Shown: positions 1-8,527, counted from the first letter of the stretch. The stretch is 64,000 nt of DNA from Streptomyces sp. DI166 (GCF_900091315.1 NZ_FLSP01000032.1:18226-82225); one strand, 5' to 3'. The notes: generated by a model from the sequence alone, not told the origin. A program made the numbers and translations.

Positions 1-2488
1 AGGTGGCGAGGATCAGCGGCGGCAGGGTGGCGAAGACGACCAGGGCGAGCTGGAGGTCGATCACCAGCAGGGCGACCATGATGCCGAAGAAGGTGACGAC
101 CGAGACGAACGCGGTGACCAGGCCGGTCTGCAGGAACGTCGACAGGGCGTCCACGTCCGTGGTCATCCGGGTCATGATCCGGCCGGTCAGCTCGCGCTCG
201 TAGTAGTCCAGCCCGAGCCGCTGGAGCTGGGCGAAGATCTTCAGCCGCAGCGCGTACAGCACCCGCTCGCCGGTGCGCCCGGTCATCAGGGTCTCGCCGA
301 TCTGCGCCACCCACTGCACGGTCACCGCGAGCAGCGCCAGCAGGGAGGCCGCCCAGACGGCGCCGAGGGCGAGTTCGGAGACGCCGCTGTCGATGCCGTG
401 CCGGATCAGCACCGGCAGCAGCAGCCCGGTGCCCGCGTCGACGGCGACCAGGGCGAGGCTGGCCAGCAGGGGCAGCCCGAAGCCGCGCAGCAGGCGGCGC
501 AGGCCGTAGGAGTCCTCCGGGGTGACCGCGCGGGCCTCGTCGACCTCGGGCGTGTCGGTGGCCGGGGGCAGCGCCTCGACCTGGGCGAGGAGTTCGGGGG
601 TGGCCGGGGCGCCGTCCATGGCGGTGTCGCGGGGGGTGCGCTCGCCCGCCCACAGGCGGGGCGTGATCCCGCGCTCGGCGTCGAACTCGGCGTCCAGTTC
701 CGCCCGTACGGAGGTGTCCTCCTCCTCGGGACACGCGGCCGGGGTGTGGCCCGGGGAGACGCCGCCGAGTTCGTCGGGGTCGGTGAGCAGCCTGCGGTAG
801 AGGGCCGAGCGCTGCTGGAGTTCCTCGTGGGTGCCGAGGTCGGCGAGCCGGCCGCCGTCGAGGACGGCGATGCGGTCGGCGAGGTTCAGGGTGGAGCGGC
901 GGTGGGCGATGAGGAGGGTCGTGCGGCCCTCCATGACCTGGGCGAGGGCCTGGTGGATCTCGTGCTCCACGCGCGCGTCGACGGCGGAGGTGGCGTCGTC
1001 CAGGACCAGCAGGCGCGGGTCGGTGAGGATGGCGCGGGCCAGGGCGATGCGCTGGCGCTGGCCGCCGGAGAGGGTCAGGCCGTGCTCGCCGACCTTGGTG
1101 TCGTAGCCCTCCGGCAGCTCGGCGATGAAGCGGTCGGCCTGGGCGGCGCGGGCGGCCTGCTCGATCTGCTCCCGGGTGGCGTCGGGGCGGCCGTAGGCGA
1201 TGTTGTTGCGGACCGTGTCGGAGAAGAGGAAGGAGTCCTCGGGGACCAGGCCGATCGCGGCGCGCAGGGAGTCCAGGGTCAGTTCGCGCACGTCGTGGCC
1301 GCCGACCAGGACGGCGCCGTGGGTGACGTCGTAGAAGCGGGGCAGCAGCAGGGACACCGTGGACTTGCCGGAGCCGGAGGAGCCGACGACGGCGAGGGTC
1401 TCGCCGGGGCGGATCTCGAAGCTGAGGCCGTCCAGGACGGGGGTGCCGTCGGAGTAGGCGAAGGAGACGTCGTCGAACTCGACGGTGGCCGGGGCGTCGG
1501 CGGGCAGCTCCTTGGTGCCGTCCTTCAGGGAGGGCTCGGTGTCGATCAGCTCCAGGACGCGCTCGGTGCCCGCGCGGGCCTGCTGGCCGACGGTGAGGAC
1601 CATGGCGAGCATCCGCACCGGGCCGACGAGCTGGGCGAGGTAGGTGGAGAAGGCGACGAAGGTGCCGAGGGTGATGTGCCCGCGCACCGCCAGCCAGCCG
1701 CCGAGGGCGAGCATGGCGACCTGGCCGAGCGCGGGGACCGCCTGGAGGGCCGGGGTGTACCTGGCGTTGAACCGGATGGTGCGCAGCCGCCCGGCGAACA
1801 GCCGCCTGCTGACGTCCCTGAGCTTGCCGGTCTCCTGCTCCTCCTGCCCGAAGCCCTTGACCACGCGCACGCCGCTGACCGCGCCGTCGACGACGCCCGC
1901 GACGGCGGCGGCCTGCGCCTGCGCGTACCAGGTGGACGGGTGCAGCTTGGCGCGGCTGCGGCGGGCGATCCACCACAGGGCGGGCGCGACGGCCAGGGCG
2001 ACGGCGGTCAGCGGCAGGGACAGCCAGGCCATGACGACGAGGGAGATCGCGAACAGGGCGAAGTTCCCGATGGTCATCGGGAGCATGAACAGCAGGCCCT
2101 GGATCAACTGGAGGTCGCTGGTGGCACGGCCGACGACCTGCCCGGTGGACAGCTCGTCCTGACGCCGCCCGTCGAGCCGGGTGATCGTGTCGTACATCGC
2201 GGTGCGCAGGTCGTGCTGCACGTCGAGGGCGAGCCGTCCGCCGTAGTAGCGGCGGATGTAGGTGAGCACGTACACGGCGACCGCGGAGGCGATCAGCAGA
2301 CCCGCCCACAGGGCCATGCCGCGGGTCTTGTCGCCGATCACGTCGTCGATGATCACCTTGGTGATCAGCGGGACGAGTGCCATGACGGCCATGCCCGCGA
2401 GGGAGGAGCCGAGGGCGAGGACCACGTCCTTCGGGTAGCGCCAGGCGTACCCCCACAGTCTCCGCGCCCAACCCTGCCGCGCTGCCAC
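1..2488 (-). CDS. Fused ABC-type exporter (TMD-NBD-TMD..., 3' end outside window)
   Basis: ATP-driven exporter of the multidrug/lipid type, acting in the membrane; the substrate cannot be told. The GTG start at 2488 follows GGGAGG. About 829 codons are visible: a first transmembrane domain (about residues 15-300), then a first nucleotide-binding domain with Walker A GSSGSGKST (about 370), signature LSGGQRQR (about 470) and Walker B LLVLDDATSAVD (about 490). After a linker, a second transmembrane domain begins near residue 600 and runs off the window, so this is a one-chain full transporter; the second NBD should lie outside. The residue after the Walker B aspartate is Asp rather than the usual catalytic Glu, which marks NBD1 as the degenerate site of an asymmetric exporter. 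Long open frames on the opposite strand are shadows of this GC-rich gene. Confidence 0.92.
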   Translation of the reverse strand, partial: MAARQGWARRLWGYAWRYPKDVVLALGSSLAGMAVMALVPLITKVIIDDVIGDKTRGMALWAGLLIASAVAVYVLTYIRRYYGGRLALDVQHDLRTAMYDTITRLDGRRQDELSTGQVVGRATSDLQLIQGLLFMLPMTIGNFALFAISLVVMAWLSLPLTAVALAVAPALWWIARRSRAKLHPSTWYAQAQAAAVAGVVDGAVSGVRVVKGFGQEEQETGKLRDVSRRLFAGRLRTIRFNARYTPALQAVPALGQVAMLALGGWLAVRGHITLGTFVAFSTYLAQLVGPVRMLAMVLTVGQQARAGTERVLELIDTEPSLKDGTKELPADAPATVEFDDVSFAYSDGTPVLDGLSFEIRPGETLAVVGSSGSGKSTVSLLLPRFYDVTHGAVLVGGHDVRELTLDSLRAAIGLVPEDSFLFSDTVRNNIAYGRPDATREQIEQAARAAQADRFIAELPEGYDTKVGEHGLTLSGGQRQRIALARAILTDPRLLVLDDATSAVDARVEHEIHQALAQVMEGRTTLLIAHRRSTLNLADRIAVLDGGRLADLGTHEELQQRSALYRRLLTDPDELGGVSPGHTPAACPEEEDTSVRAELDAEFDAERGITPRLWAGERTPRDTAMDGAPATPELLAQVEALPPATDTPEVDEARAVTPEDSYGLRRLLRGFGLPLLASLALVAVDAGTGLLLPVLIRHGIDSGVSELALGAVWAASLLALLAVTVQWVAQIGETLMTGRTGERVLYALRLKIFAQLQRLGLDYYERELTGRIMTRMTTDVDALSTFLQTGLVTAFVSVVTFFGIMVALLVIDLQLALVVFATLPPLILAT

Positions 2489-2637
2489 GTCCGGCCCTCC
2501 CTTGTGATCGTCCACGAAGGGGCAACGTGCCGGGGGTCGGATTTCATCCCCGGCCCGTCGATATGAGCATCGGCACTCAGGGCGTCTGAGTAGCCGGTCG
2601 CTGCCGCGGCGGCCGGGGCCCGGCTTTGATCGTCGGC

Positions 2638-3216
2638 ATGGAGAAGCGAACCACGGTCATCACGGTCGCCGGCTGCGTCGTCCTGGTGGCGCTGCTGGCC
2701 CTGACGGCCAAGGCGTGCGAGTCGGCCATGGGCGGGCCGGTGCGGACGACGGAGGACCTGCGCGCGTATGTGCGGGCCACCACGGACGCGGGCAACACCG
2801 TGTACCTGGCCCTCTCCCCGGCCCCGCGGGGCGAGCCCTACCCGGTGCAGGAGGGCAGCTCCTCCTGCGTGGACGACTTCGGCTTCGACGACGGCGACGT
2901 GACCCGGGACGAGCCGGCCTACTCCTGGCAGCTGGACTTCGCGAGCCCCGCGGACTACCGGGCCGCGATGAAGGCGCTGGCGGCGCGGTGGCGGAAGGAC
3001 GGGCGGGAGGTGGAGAAGACCGACACCGGCATCACGACCGTGCTGGACGACGGCATCCGGGTCACCTTCCACCGCAACCTCTACACCGACGAGCCCGAGC
3101 TGCGCGCGACGGGCGAGTGCATGCGCTACCGGGACACCTACGGCGACTCCTACGACTACCGGCTCGACAAGAACGGCGACGGCACGGTCGACGAGGACGA
3201 GCGGCGGGAGTACTGA
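2638..3216 (+). CDS. Small secreted or membrane-anchored protein with C-terminal EF-hand loop
   Basis: Unknown function; 192 aa from the ATG at 2638 (an in-frame TTG lies 12 bp upstream at 2626). Residues 8-27 form a hydrophobic signal or anchor segment ending near a cysteine (LTAKAC), so it is secreted, anchored or possibly a lipoprotein. The middle has two further cysteines and no motif I recognise. The last residues contain a textbook 12-residue EF-hand loop, DKNGDGTVDEDE (residues 177-188): Asp at 1, Asn at 3, Asp at 5, Gly at 6, Val at 8 and Glu at 12. This predicts calcium binding outside the membrane. It is transcribed divergently from the ABC exporter, and about 150 bp separate its end from the convergent methyltransferase gene. 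Confidence 0.75.
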   Translation: MEKRTTVITVAGCVVLVALLALTAKACESAMGGPVRTTEDLRAYVRATTDAGNTVYLALSPAPRGEPYPVQEGSSSCVDDFGFDDGDVTRDEPAYSWQLDFASPADYRAAMKALAARWRKDGREVEKTDTGITTVLDDGIRVTFHRNLYTDEPELRATGECMRYRDTYGDSYDYRLDKNGDGTVDEDERREY

Positions 3217-3374
3217 CGGGACCGGAGCTTTGCCAGAGCCGCACCCGGAGGTAATCGGCCGTCGGAGAGGGACTGGAACTGGAGAGCGCAAGCCCGGGCT
3301 CGCGCAACAACCCAGCGCATCACCCCTCCCATCCGCAACGGGGGAGCGGATACGCTGGGCCGTACCTGGGCCGG

Positions 3375-4541
3375 TCAGACAGGCCAGCTGTTCTCCGGAG
3401 TGTCCAGCCAGGCTTGCTGAGTACCGTCTTCGGTCACCGTCAGACCGAAGCGCTCGAAGCCCGGCTGGCCGGCTGTGTGCCACCAGTCCAGGGCGGCGGC
3501 GACTTCGTCCCAGAGTCTGCGCGGCCCGGACTGCCAGACCTGCGCCACGGTCTGGCCGTCACGGAACATGGCGCACGCCCACGACCGGTCGCCCAGACCG
3601 TAGAACCAGACCGGGCGCGCACCGTCCCGCTTGTCCGCCACCGTGCGGCAGCAGTCGCGGACACGTAGTCCCACCGCGAACGACGCGACCGCGAACCGGC
3701 TGACGCCAAGCAGCTCGGACTCCGTAACCTTCGTGGTCGAGCGGTCGGCGCCGCTCACACCATCGGGTACATATGCGGCATGTCCGGCGAACGGCAGACG
3801 CTGTGCGCGCATCTTCATGAACTCCACCGGCTCCGTGAACCGGCCCACACCCCCGCCGTCGCCGACGCCCACGCAGACGACGGCGTCCTGGTTGCTGTAG
3901 TGAGTCCCCCACGGGGCCACGATGCGTCCGCCGGGCCTGCACTGGGCAAGCCAGGCGGGCGGAATACGGCGCAGTCCGGCCGTGGCAATGATCCGATCGT
4001 ACGGCGCACCCGGCTCGTGGCCGTCTGTCCCGTCCTGCACCAGCACCCGAACCGGCAGCCCGGTCCGCGCGAGCCGCTCACGTGCCTGAACCGCGATCTC
4101 CGGGTCGATTTCGATGCTGACCACGTGGCCGGGGCCGAGCCGGTGGGCGAGCAGGGCCGCGTTCCAGCCAGTGCCCGTGCCTATTTCCAGCACCCGGTGG
4201 CCACGCTTTACATCGAGTTCGCGCAGCATCCGGAACACCACGGACGGCATGGACGCCGACGACGTGGGCACACGGCCGGGGCCGTCGGTCACGCCGTCGT
4301 CCCACTGCGTGACAATCGGCACGTCCGCGTCGGCGTACGAGGACCACAGCACGGGGTCGTCACGCTGATCCACCGTGACAGCGGCACCGGTCTCCATGTC
4401 GTGCGGCCATATCCGGTCCGGTAGGAATGCGGACCGGGGCACGGCCGCGAACGCCGGGGCCCAGTCCGATGTCATCGCCTTGCGCTCCAGAAGGGAGCGG
4501 CCCAACTCGGACCGCCCCTCCTCTGCCCCTGTGAACGTCAT
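3375..4541 (-). CDS. Protein-isoaspartate methyltransferase-like (PIMT-type) enzyme
   Basis: SAM-dependent methyltransferase, 388 aa from the ATG at 4541 (an in-frame ATG lies at 4559). The core resembles protein L-isoaspartyl O-methyltransferase: a SAM-binding loop LEIGTGTGWNAALL (about residues 118-131), an acidic strand end VVSIEID, and the region RIIATAGLRRIPPAWLAQ. It is much longer than housekeeping Pcm (about 210 aa), with an N-terminal extension of about 80 residues and a C-terminal extension of about 150. Long PIMT-like enzymes of this layout are known beside lanthipeptide and graspetide genes, where they methylate Asp of a peptide. Here the gene starts 1 bp after the stop of a 39-aa ORF, which suggests translational coupling. 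No LanM, LanB or ATP-grasp gene is in the window, so a RiPP role is an inference. Confidence 0.85.
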   Translation of the reverse strand: MTFTGAEEGRSELGRSLLERKAMTSDWAPAFAAVPRSAFLPDRIWPHDMETGAAVTVDQRDDPVLWSSYADADVPIVTQWDDGVTDGPGRVPTSSASMPSVVFRMLRELDVKRGHRVLEIGTGTGWNAALLAHRLGPGHVVSIEIDPEIAVQARERLARTGLPVRVLVQDGTDGHEPGAPYDRIIATAGLRRIPPAWLAQCRPGGRIVAPWGTHYSNQDAVVCVGVGDGGGVGRFTEPVEFMKMRAQRLPFAGHAAYVPDGVSGADRSTTKVTESELLGVSRFAVASFAVGLRVRDCCRTVADKRDGARPVWFYGLGDRSWACAMFRDGQTVAQVWQSGPRRLWDEVAAALDWWHTAGQPGFERFGLTVTEDGTQQAWLDTPENSWPV

Positions 4542-4542
4542 G

Positions 4543-4662
4543 TCAGCGTCGGCCGCCATCGGGAGACGGAGGCTCCGGCGGCACCGGCCACGGCTCGCCG
4601 GGCAGACCGTCACCGCCCTCGCCGCCGCCTCCGCCGCTCACGTGGATCGCTTCTGCCCTCAT
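4543..4662 (-). CDS. 39-aa Gly/Pro-rich small ORF, possible modified-peptide precursor
   Basis: Starts at the ATG at 4662 behind a strong ribosome-binding site (GAGGAG, about 8 nt upstream) and stops 1 bp before the methyltransferase start. The product begins MRAEAIHVS, then has a Gly run (GGGGGEGGDG), then a Pro/Glu-rich tail containing EPWPVPPEPPSP and ending GRR. It has no Cys and no membrane segment, but does have Asp residues that a PIMT-like enzyme could methylate. The good Shine-Dalgarno and the tight coupling argue that it is translated. Whether it is a substrate, a chaperone-like leader or only a coupling ORF cannot be decided from sequence. Confidence 0.5.
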   Translation of the reverse strand: MRAEAIHVSGGGGGEGGDGLPGEPWPVPPEPPSPDGGRR

Positions 4663-4826
4663 CGCTGCTTCTCCTCGTACATGCCGGACTTCATCGTGCT
4701 TTCCGCTGTTCCCGCGCCGGAAGACAACGGCTTGGGACCCGACCTTCAGGAGTCCTTCCTGAAACCCCTACGGGGCGGGTGCTTGTGAGTGCGGCCCTGT
4801 CCCGAGACGGCCGCCATGGGCCCCGT

Positions 4827-5327
4827 TCACGCCGGGGAGGCGTTGGTGCAGCGGTCATGGATCCGGCCGACGGGCGTCCAGCCTCCGGCCGGGCTGCCCT
4901 GGTCGTCGTACGGCCGAGTCGCGTCTCCCGGCCTGACGGGCTGGTCGCAGACCAGGCACATACGGACTCCGGTGAGTGTCTCGTAGTGGTCGCACAGCGC
5001 CAGCAGTGACCGTCCGAGCCTGCGCGCGTGCGCTGCCGCGTCGGAGGGCAGCGGGCCGGGTACTGCCGTCAGCCTGCCGCGGGCCCAGGTGACGCAGGCG
5101 AGGGCGACGTAGCGGGGCACGTCGTCGGCGGGAAGCCTCCGGGCCGCCTCCTCGACCTCGGGGATGAGCACTGACATGTGGCTGCGCAGCAGCCCGCTCA
5201 GCGTGTCCAGCCTCGCCCCGTCGATAGGGGTCGCCTCGGGTGGCAGCACCTCGGCAACGCTCGCACGGATCGCCGCGACGTCCACTGCGGGCCCTCTGGT
5301 GCTCGTACGGCTTTCGGCAGAGGTCAT
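4827..5327 (-). CDS. DUF6415-type protein with C-terminal CxxC...HxxC motif
   Basis: A 166-aa protein that looks like the DUF6415 'natural product biosynthesis' family of actinobacteria; its molecular function is unknown. Most of it is predicted alpha-helical (about residues 20-120). The C-terminus has C124-x2-C127 and H157-x2-C160, a plausible zinc site. Its ATG overlaps the stop of the upstream 38-aa ORF (ATGA), so the two are probably translated together. A 164-bp gap separates it from the next small ORF in the same direction. Family assignment is from memory of its sequence pattern and needs a profile search. Confidence 0.6.
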   Translation of the reverse strand: MTSAESRTSTRGPAVDVAAIRASVAEVLPPEATPIDGARLDTLSGLLRSHMSVLIPEVEEAARRLPADDVPRYVALACVTWARGRLTAVPGPLPSDAAAHARRLGRSLLALCDHYETLTGVRMCLVCDQPVRPGDATRPYDDQGSPAGGWTPVGRIHDRCTNASPA

Positions 5328-5440
5328 GACTCTGCCTCGCTGTCCTTCGCAGTGAGGAGGCCACCGACCACGACCGTGGGGTGCGCGGAGGCGAGCCGGC
5401 CCGCGATGTTCGAAGCGGTGTCACGCAGTGGGGTTCTCAT
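5324..5440 (-). CDS. 38-aa small ORF coupled to the DUF6415-type gene
   Basis: The ATG at 5440 (alternative GTG at 5446) gives a 38-aa product beginning MRTPLRDTASN and ending KDSEAES, with a mildly hydrophobic centre (HPTVVVGGLLTAK). Its TGA overlaps the ATG of the next gene. The upstream ribosome-binding site is weak. It is the first ORF of the minus-strand cassette and faces the divergent XRE regulator across a region of about 145 bp. No function can be assigned. Confidence 0.4.
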   Translation of the reverse strand: MRTPLRDTASNIAGRLASAHPTVVVGGLLTAKDSEAES

Positions 5441-5494
5441 AGGCACTCGGCCGTCCACAGCAGCACCTTCCCTATACGCTCAGTTGCTGGATGA

Positions 5495-5509
5495 CTACCT
5501 TCACGGTAG
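5495..5509. promoter_or_regulatory. Short inverted repeat in the divergent promoter region
   Basis: CTACC-TTCAC-GGTAG, a perfect 5-bp inverted repeat, lies between the 38-aa ORF (minus) and the XRE regulator (plus). Its position suits an operator for that regulator, but the repeat is short and this is an inference. Confidence 0.3.
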
Positions 5510-5584
5510 GAAGCGACCATCACGGCCTGAAGTGACCACCGGTACAGGTAAGGCAGTGGCAGGCCACGGGGATTGGGTGGATTC

Positions 5585-6616
5585 ATGCCCTCGAACTCAC
5601 GCGAAACCCTGCCCTGCAGTCGGGGTTCGGCGTCACGGCCCCGTGTCGGGGTCATCACCGGGTACGTATTCCGGATCATTCGGGAACAGCTCGGCTGCAC
5701 ACAGGAGTCCGCCGCCGAACGGCTCGCCGTGTCGCCGGACACGGTCGCGGGCTGGGAGTCCGGCAGGCGGCCCCTCACGGCAATCCCCGTCGGACAGATG
5801 CTCGCGCTGCGGCACCGGCTGATGCAGATGGGGACCGCTCCGAAGCTGCTTCAGGCGCTGGAGCGCGCCATGGAGGCAGACGTGCTCCTGGCCAGTGCCC
5901 TGGACGACGAAACGCCCGTGGACCAGAGCCCTCTGGGCGCCTGGGTCATGCAGCGGGACCTGATCGAGGTGCTGGCCTGGCCGCTCAACGGCGTGCCCCC
6001 GCAGCCCGTACGTGCGTTGCCCGCACCGCCCCTGCCCCGCCGCGGCCCAGTTCCGTCGGCCCCCACGCTCACCGCGTCCGACCTGCGCCGATTCTTCGAG
6101 CGGATGCGGGACGCGGCAGAACAAGCCCCCCACGAAGACCAGTTCCTGTTACGCCGTCAAGCCCTGTATCTGTCCGGCTACGACGACCAGTCAGACACTG
6201 CGGACTGGCTGGCCCACCAGCAGGCCACAGAACGACCGAGAAACCGGCTGATGGACTGGCTCAATTCGCGATCCGTGGCGGCCGTGGCTGCCCGGCAGGG
6301 CGACCGGGACCGGATGAACCACTTCATCGACACCGCGCTCGTCGACGACGAGGCCGGTGAGGCAGCGAACTTGAACTACTGGGCGTACTGGGTCGGCGAG
6401 AACGCTCACCTCGAACTGTCCGACGGCTTCCTCGCTTCCCGTAGGCCTGGGCCTTGGCCCGGGGACAGGCTGCTCCTGCACCTGGCCCACGGTCTCGCGC
6501 CCGAGCACGGGTACGTGGACCTGAACATCCACTCCCTGTGGTCTTTGCTCGCCGTCCGCCCCACCTTCTCAAGTCCCGTGCTGTCGGCCGGGCCCTACGC
6601 GATCGGCTTCCCGTGA
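5585..6616 (+). CDS. XRE-family regulator with a TTA (bldA-type) codon
   Basis: Cytoplasmic DNA-binding regulator, 343 aa, ATG at 5585 after GGGTGG (a TTG at 5573 is an alternative). The N-terminal helix-turn-helix is at about residues 18-65 (IIREQLGCTQESAAERLAVS, then TVAGWESGRRP), followed by a long helical C-terminal region typical of actinobacterial XRE regulators. Codon 189 (6149-6151) is TTA, the rare leucine codon read by the bldA tRNA, so full translation probably depends on developmental stage. It is divergent from the small-ORF/DUF6415/methyltransferase cassette and probably controls it. The HD-domain gene follows 94 bp downstream on the same strand. Confidence 0.85.
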   Translation: MPSNSRETLPCSRGSASRPRVGVITGYVFRIIREQLGCTQESAAERLAVSPDTVAGWESGRRPLTAIPVGQMLALRHRLMQMGTAPKLLQALERAMEADVLLASALDDETPVDQSPLGAWVMQRDLIEVLAWPLNGVPPQPVRALPAPPLPRRGPVPSAPTLTASDLRRFFERMRDAAEQAPHEDQFLLRRQALYLSGYDDQSDTADWLAHQQATERPRNRLMDWLNSRSVAAVAARQGDRDRMNHFIDTALVDDEAGEAANLNYWAYWVGENAHLELSDGFLASRRPGPWPGDRLLLHLAHGLAPEHGYVDLNIHSLWSLLAVRPTFSSPVLSAGPYAIGFP

Positions 6617-6710
6617 TGTTGGATAGCCCGGGGCTGTTACTCGTGCTCGCCGTGAGTTGGGCAGCATCACCTACGCGATCCGCCTTGCCGAGGCGTGAGA
6701 GGAGACCGGC

Positions 6711-7289
6711 GTGACCGAGGGCCTGGACCAGGTGGCGCGATTCCTGTTCGAAGCGGGGACGCTGAAGCAGTCGAAGCGGACCGGGTGGTGGATGGCCGGT
6801 GTGCGCGACCCGGAGAGCGTCGCCGAGCACTCCTGGCGGACCTCGCTGATCGCGTCCGTGATCGCCAAGCTGGAGGGCGCCGATCCAGCACGCGCGGCGT
6901 TCCTGGCGGTGTGGCACGACTCGCAGGAGACGCGCACCGGCGACATCAACCACCTCGCGAAGAAGTACGCCGACGAGCCTGATCCACAGGCCGTCACTAC
7001 GGACCAGGTCTCGGGCATGCCGGAGGTACTCGCCTCGACGGTGCGGGACCTGGTCGCGGAGTACGAGGCAAGGGAATCGGCCGAGGCGATCTGCGCGCGG
7101 GACGCCGACAAGCTGGAGTGCATGCTCCAGGGCATCGAGTACAAGGCGCAGGGCTACGAGCTCGCACAGCGGTGGATCGACAACAGCCGCGGCCGTCTGG
7201 TGACGAAGACGGCGAACGCGCTCGCCGACCAGTTGCTGGCCACGCACCCGCTGGACTGGCTGCGCAGCACGCTCGGCGAACAGCGCTGA
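6711..7289 (+). CDS. HD-domain phosphohydrolase (YfbR/HDDC2-like 5'-nucleotidase)
   Basis: A 192-aa cytosolic metal-dependent hydrolase, probably acting on deoxynucleoside 5'-monophosphates by family analogy. The GTG start at 6711 follows GAGAGGAG. HD-superfamily metal ligands are visible in order: the His of VAEHSW (about 39), His-Asp of VWHDSQE (about 65) and Asp of ARDADKLE (about 140). The length fits the family. It lies downstream of the XRE regulator; whether it is part of that module or a bystander is unknown. Confidence 0.85.
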   Translation: MTEGLDQVARFLFEAGTLKQSKRTGWWMAGVRDPESVAEHSWRTSLIASVIAKLEGADPARAAFLAVWHDSQETRTGDINHLAKKYADEPDPQAVTTDQVSGMPEVLASTVRDLVAEYEARESAEAICARDADKLECMLQGIEYKAQGYELAQRWIDNSRGRLVTKTANALADQLLATHPLDWLRSTLGEQR

Positions 7290-7415
7290 ACCTGCCCCCC
7301 GGTCTGGGGAGCGGGCGTTCGGCGAACGGGCATGGTGCAGTCGGGTGTTGGCCGCCAGCAAGGTTGTTGCCGCCGGTGCGGTGGCGAAGGCGGTTCGTCC
7401 TCGCCATCGCCGCAT

Positions 7416-7447
7416 GCCCGTCACCGTAGGGCGGGCGGGTGACGGGC
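7416..7447. terminator. Hairpin terminator downstream of the beta-lactamase-like gene
   Basis: GCCCGTCACC pairs perfectly with GGTGACGGGC over a 12-nt loop. It lies 16 bp beyond the stop of the minus-strand gene ending at 7464 and could also end transcripts from the HD gene. Confidence 0.6.
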
Positions 7448-7463
7448 GGGAGACCGCAGGGCG

Positions 7464-8303
7464 TCAACTCGCGTCGAGATCGCGGTGGATGACCTTGGCG
7501 ACGCCCTGGATGGTGGTGATGCCGTAGTTCATCGTGCTGTTGCCGTGGGTCAGCACGGTCATCACGTAGTCGTGCCCGCCGCCCTTGAAGGTGCCGACGC
7601 TGTGCACCCGCCAGCCGTTGGTGGCCCGCTGCAGCCAGCCGTTCTTGACGTGCACGAGGACGTCGGAGGGCGCGCCGTAGGGGGTTCCCCAGCGCTGGGA
7701 GGAGACCACCTTGCCCATCAGCTGGCGCACGTACTTGCGGGAGGCGTCGGTGAGCACCGTGTTCTTCTCGATGAGCAGCTTCATCAGCTTCTGCTCGTCG
7801 GTGACGGTGATCTGGGTCAGGCCCCAGTAGCCGTTGGCACCCGGCTTGGTCTGGGTCATACCGGCCGCGGTGAGGAACTTCTTCACCTTGGTGACGCCGA
7901 GCTGGTTCCACAGGGTGGTGGTCGAGGCGTTGTCCGACTTGGTGATCATGGCCGTGGCGAGGGACTTCTCCCGGCTGGTGAGGGAGCGTCCGGTCTTCTG
8001 CGCGTCCCACAGCAGGGTGGCGAGGACGGTGACCTTGACCACGCTGGCCGAGTCGTAGGCGGTCGAGGCGCGCAGGGTGCACGTGGTCCTGGTGGACCGG
8101 TCGTAGAGACCGACCGCGATGGTGCCCTTGCGGTTGGCGAGCGCGGCGGTGATGTCCTTCTTCAGCTTCGTGGCGAGTCCGGCGTTGGCGGACGTGCAGC
8201 TGACGGTGGGTGTCGCGGCGCTCGCGGGGGTGACCGCGGCCACGGAGGCGAGCAGCACGCCGCCCGCGACCCATCGGGCCCGTCTGGATATGCGGTGAGT
8301 CAT
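7464..8303 (-). CDS. Secreted class A beta-lactamase-like serine hydrolase
   Basis: A 279-aa exported protein of the penicillin-recognising serine hydrolase fold. The ATG at 8303 gives an Arg-rich signal peptide (MTHRISRRARW, hydrophobic core, ASA cleavage near residue 30). Active-site motifs: SxxK in DSASVVK, SDN in KSDNAS, and KNG in VKNGWL where true class A enzymes have KTG. The KNG variant is common in actinobacterial relatives whose substrate is unknown, so antibiotic hydrolysis should not be assumed; a peptidoglycan or peptide substrate is equally possible. No strong ribosome-binding site is seen. It is divergent from the endonuclease gene. Confidence 0.85.
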   Translation of the reverse strand: MTHRISRRARWVAGGVLLASVAAVTPASAATPTVSCTSANAGLATKLKKDITAALANRKGTIAVGLYDRSTRTTCTLRASTAYDSASVVKVTVLATLLWDAQKTGRSLTSREKSLATAMITKSDNASTTTLWNQLGVTKVKKFLTAAGMTQTKPGANGYWGLTQITVTDEQKLMKLLIEKNTVLTDASRKYVRQLMGKVVSSQRWGTPYGAPSDVLVHVKNGWLQRATNGWRVHSVGTFKGGGHDYVMTVLTHGNSTMNYGITTIQGVAKVIHRDLDAS

Positions 8304-8527
8304 GCCCGGTTGACCCGCGGACGCCGGAAGCGGTTGTAGGCGTTGGGGAAGGGTTGTACAAGCCGTTATCGCGGCGTGCCGTTTCACGTGTCAACTCGCG
8401 GGGACAACACCCGATTTGCCGTTTCCGGTCACTCAATCGACACGCGATGTCCATTTACAGCCCCTCATGTGCATGTCACGCTCACTGGTGCCGCCTTCAA
8501 TCAACCCGCGTAGATGGGACTCCCCAC

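Noticed and set aside
398..2566. 722-aa open frame on the plus strand
   Set aside because: Antisense shadow of the ABC exporter; Gly/Glu-rich composition without domains.
6616..6713. A 32-aa hydrophobic mini-ORF (MLDSPGLLLVLAVSW...) overlapping the XRE stop and the HD start and containing a TTA codon
   Set aside because: It has no ribosome-binding site, the HD gene has its own, and the region reads as ordinary spacer; coincidence cannot be excluded.
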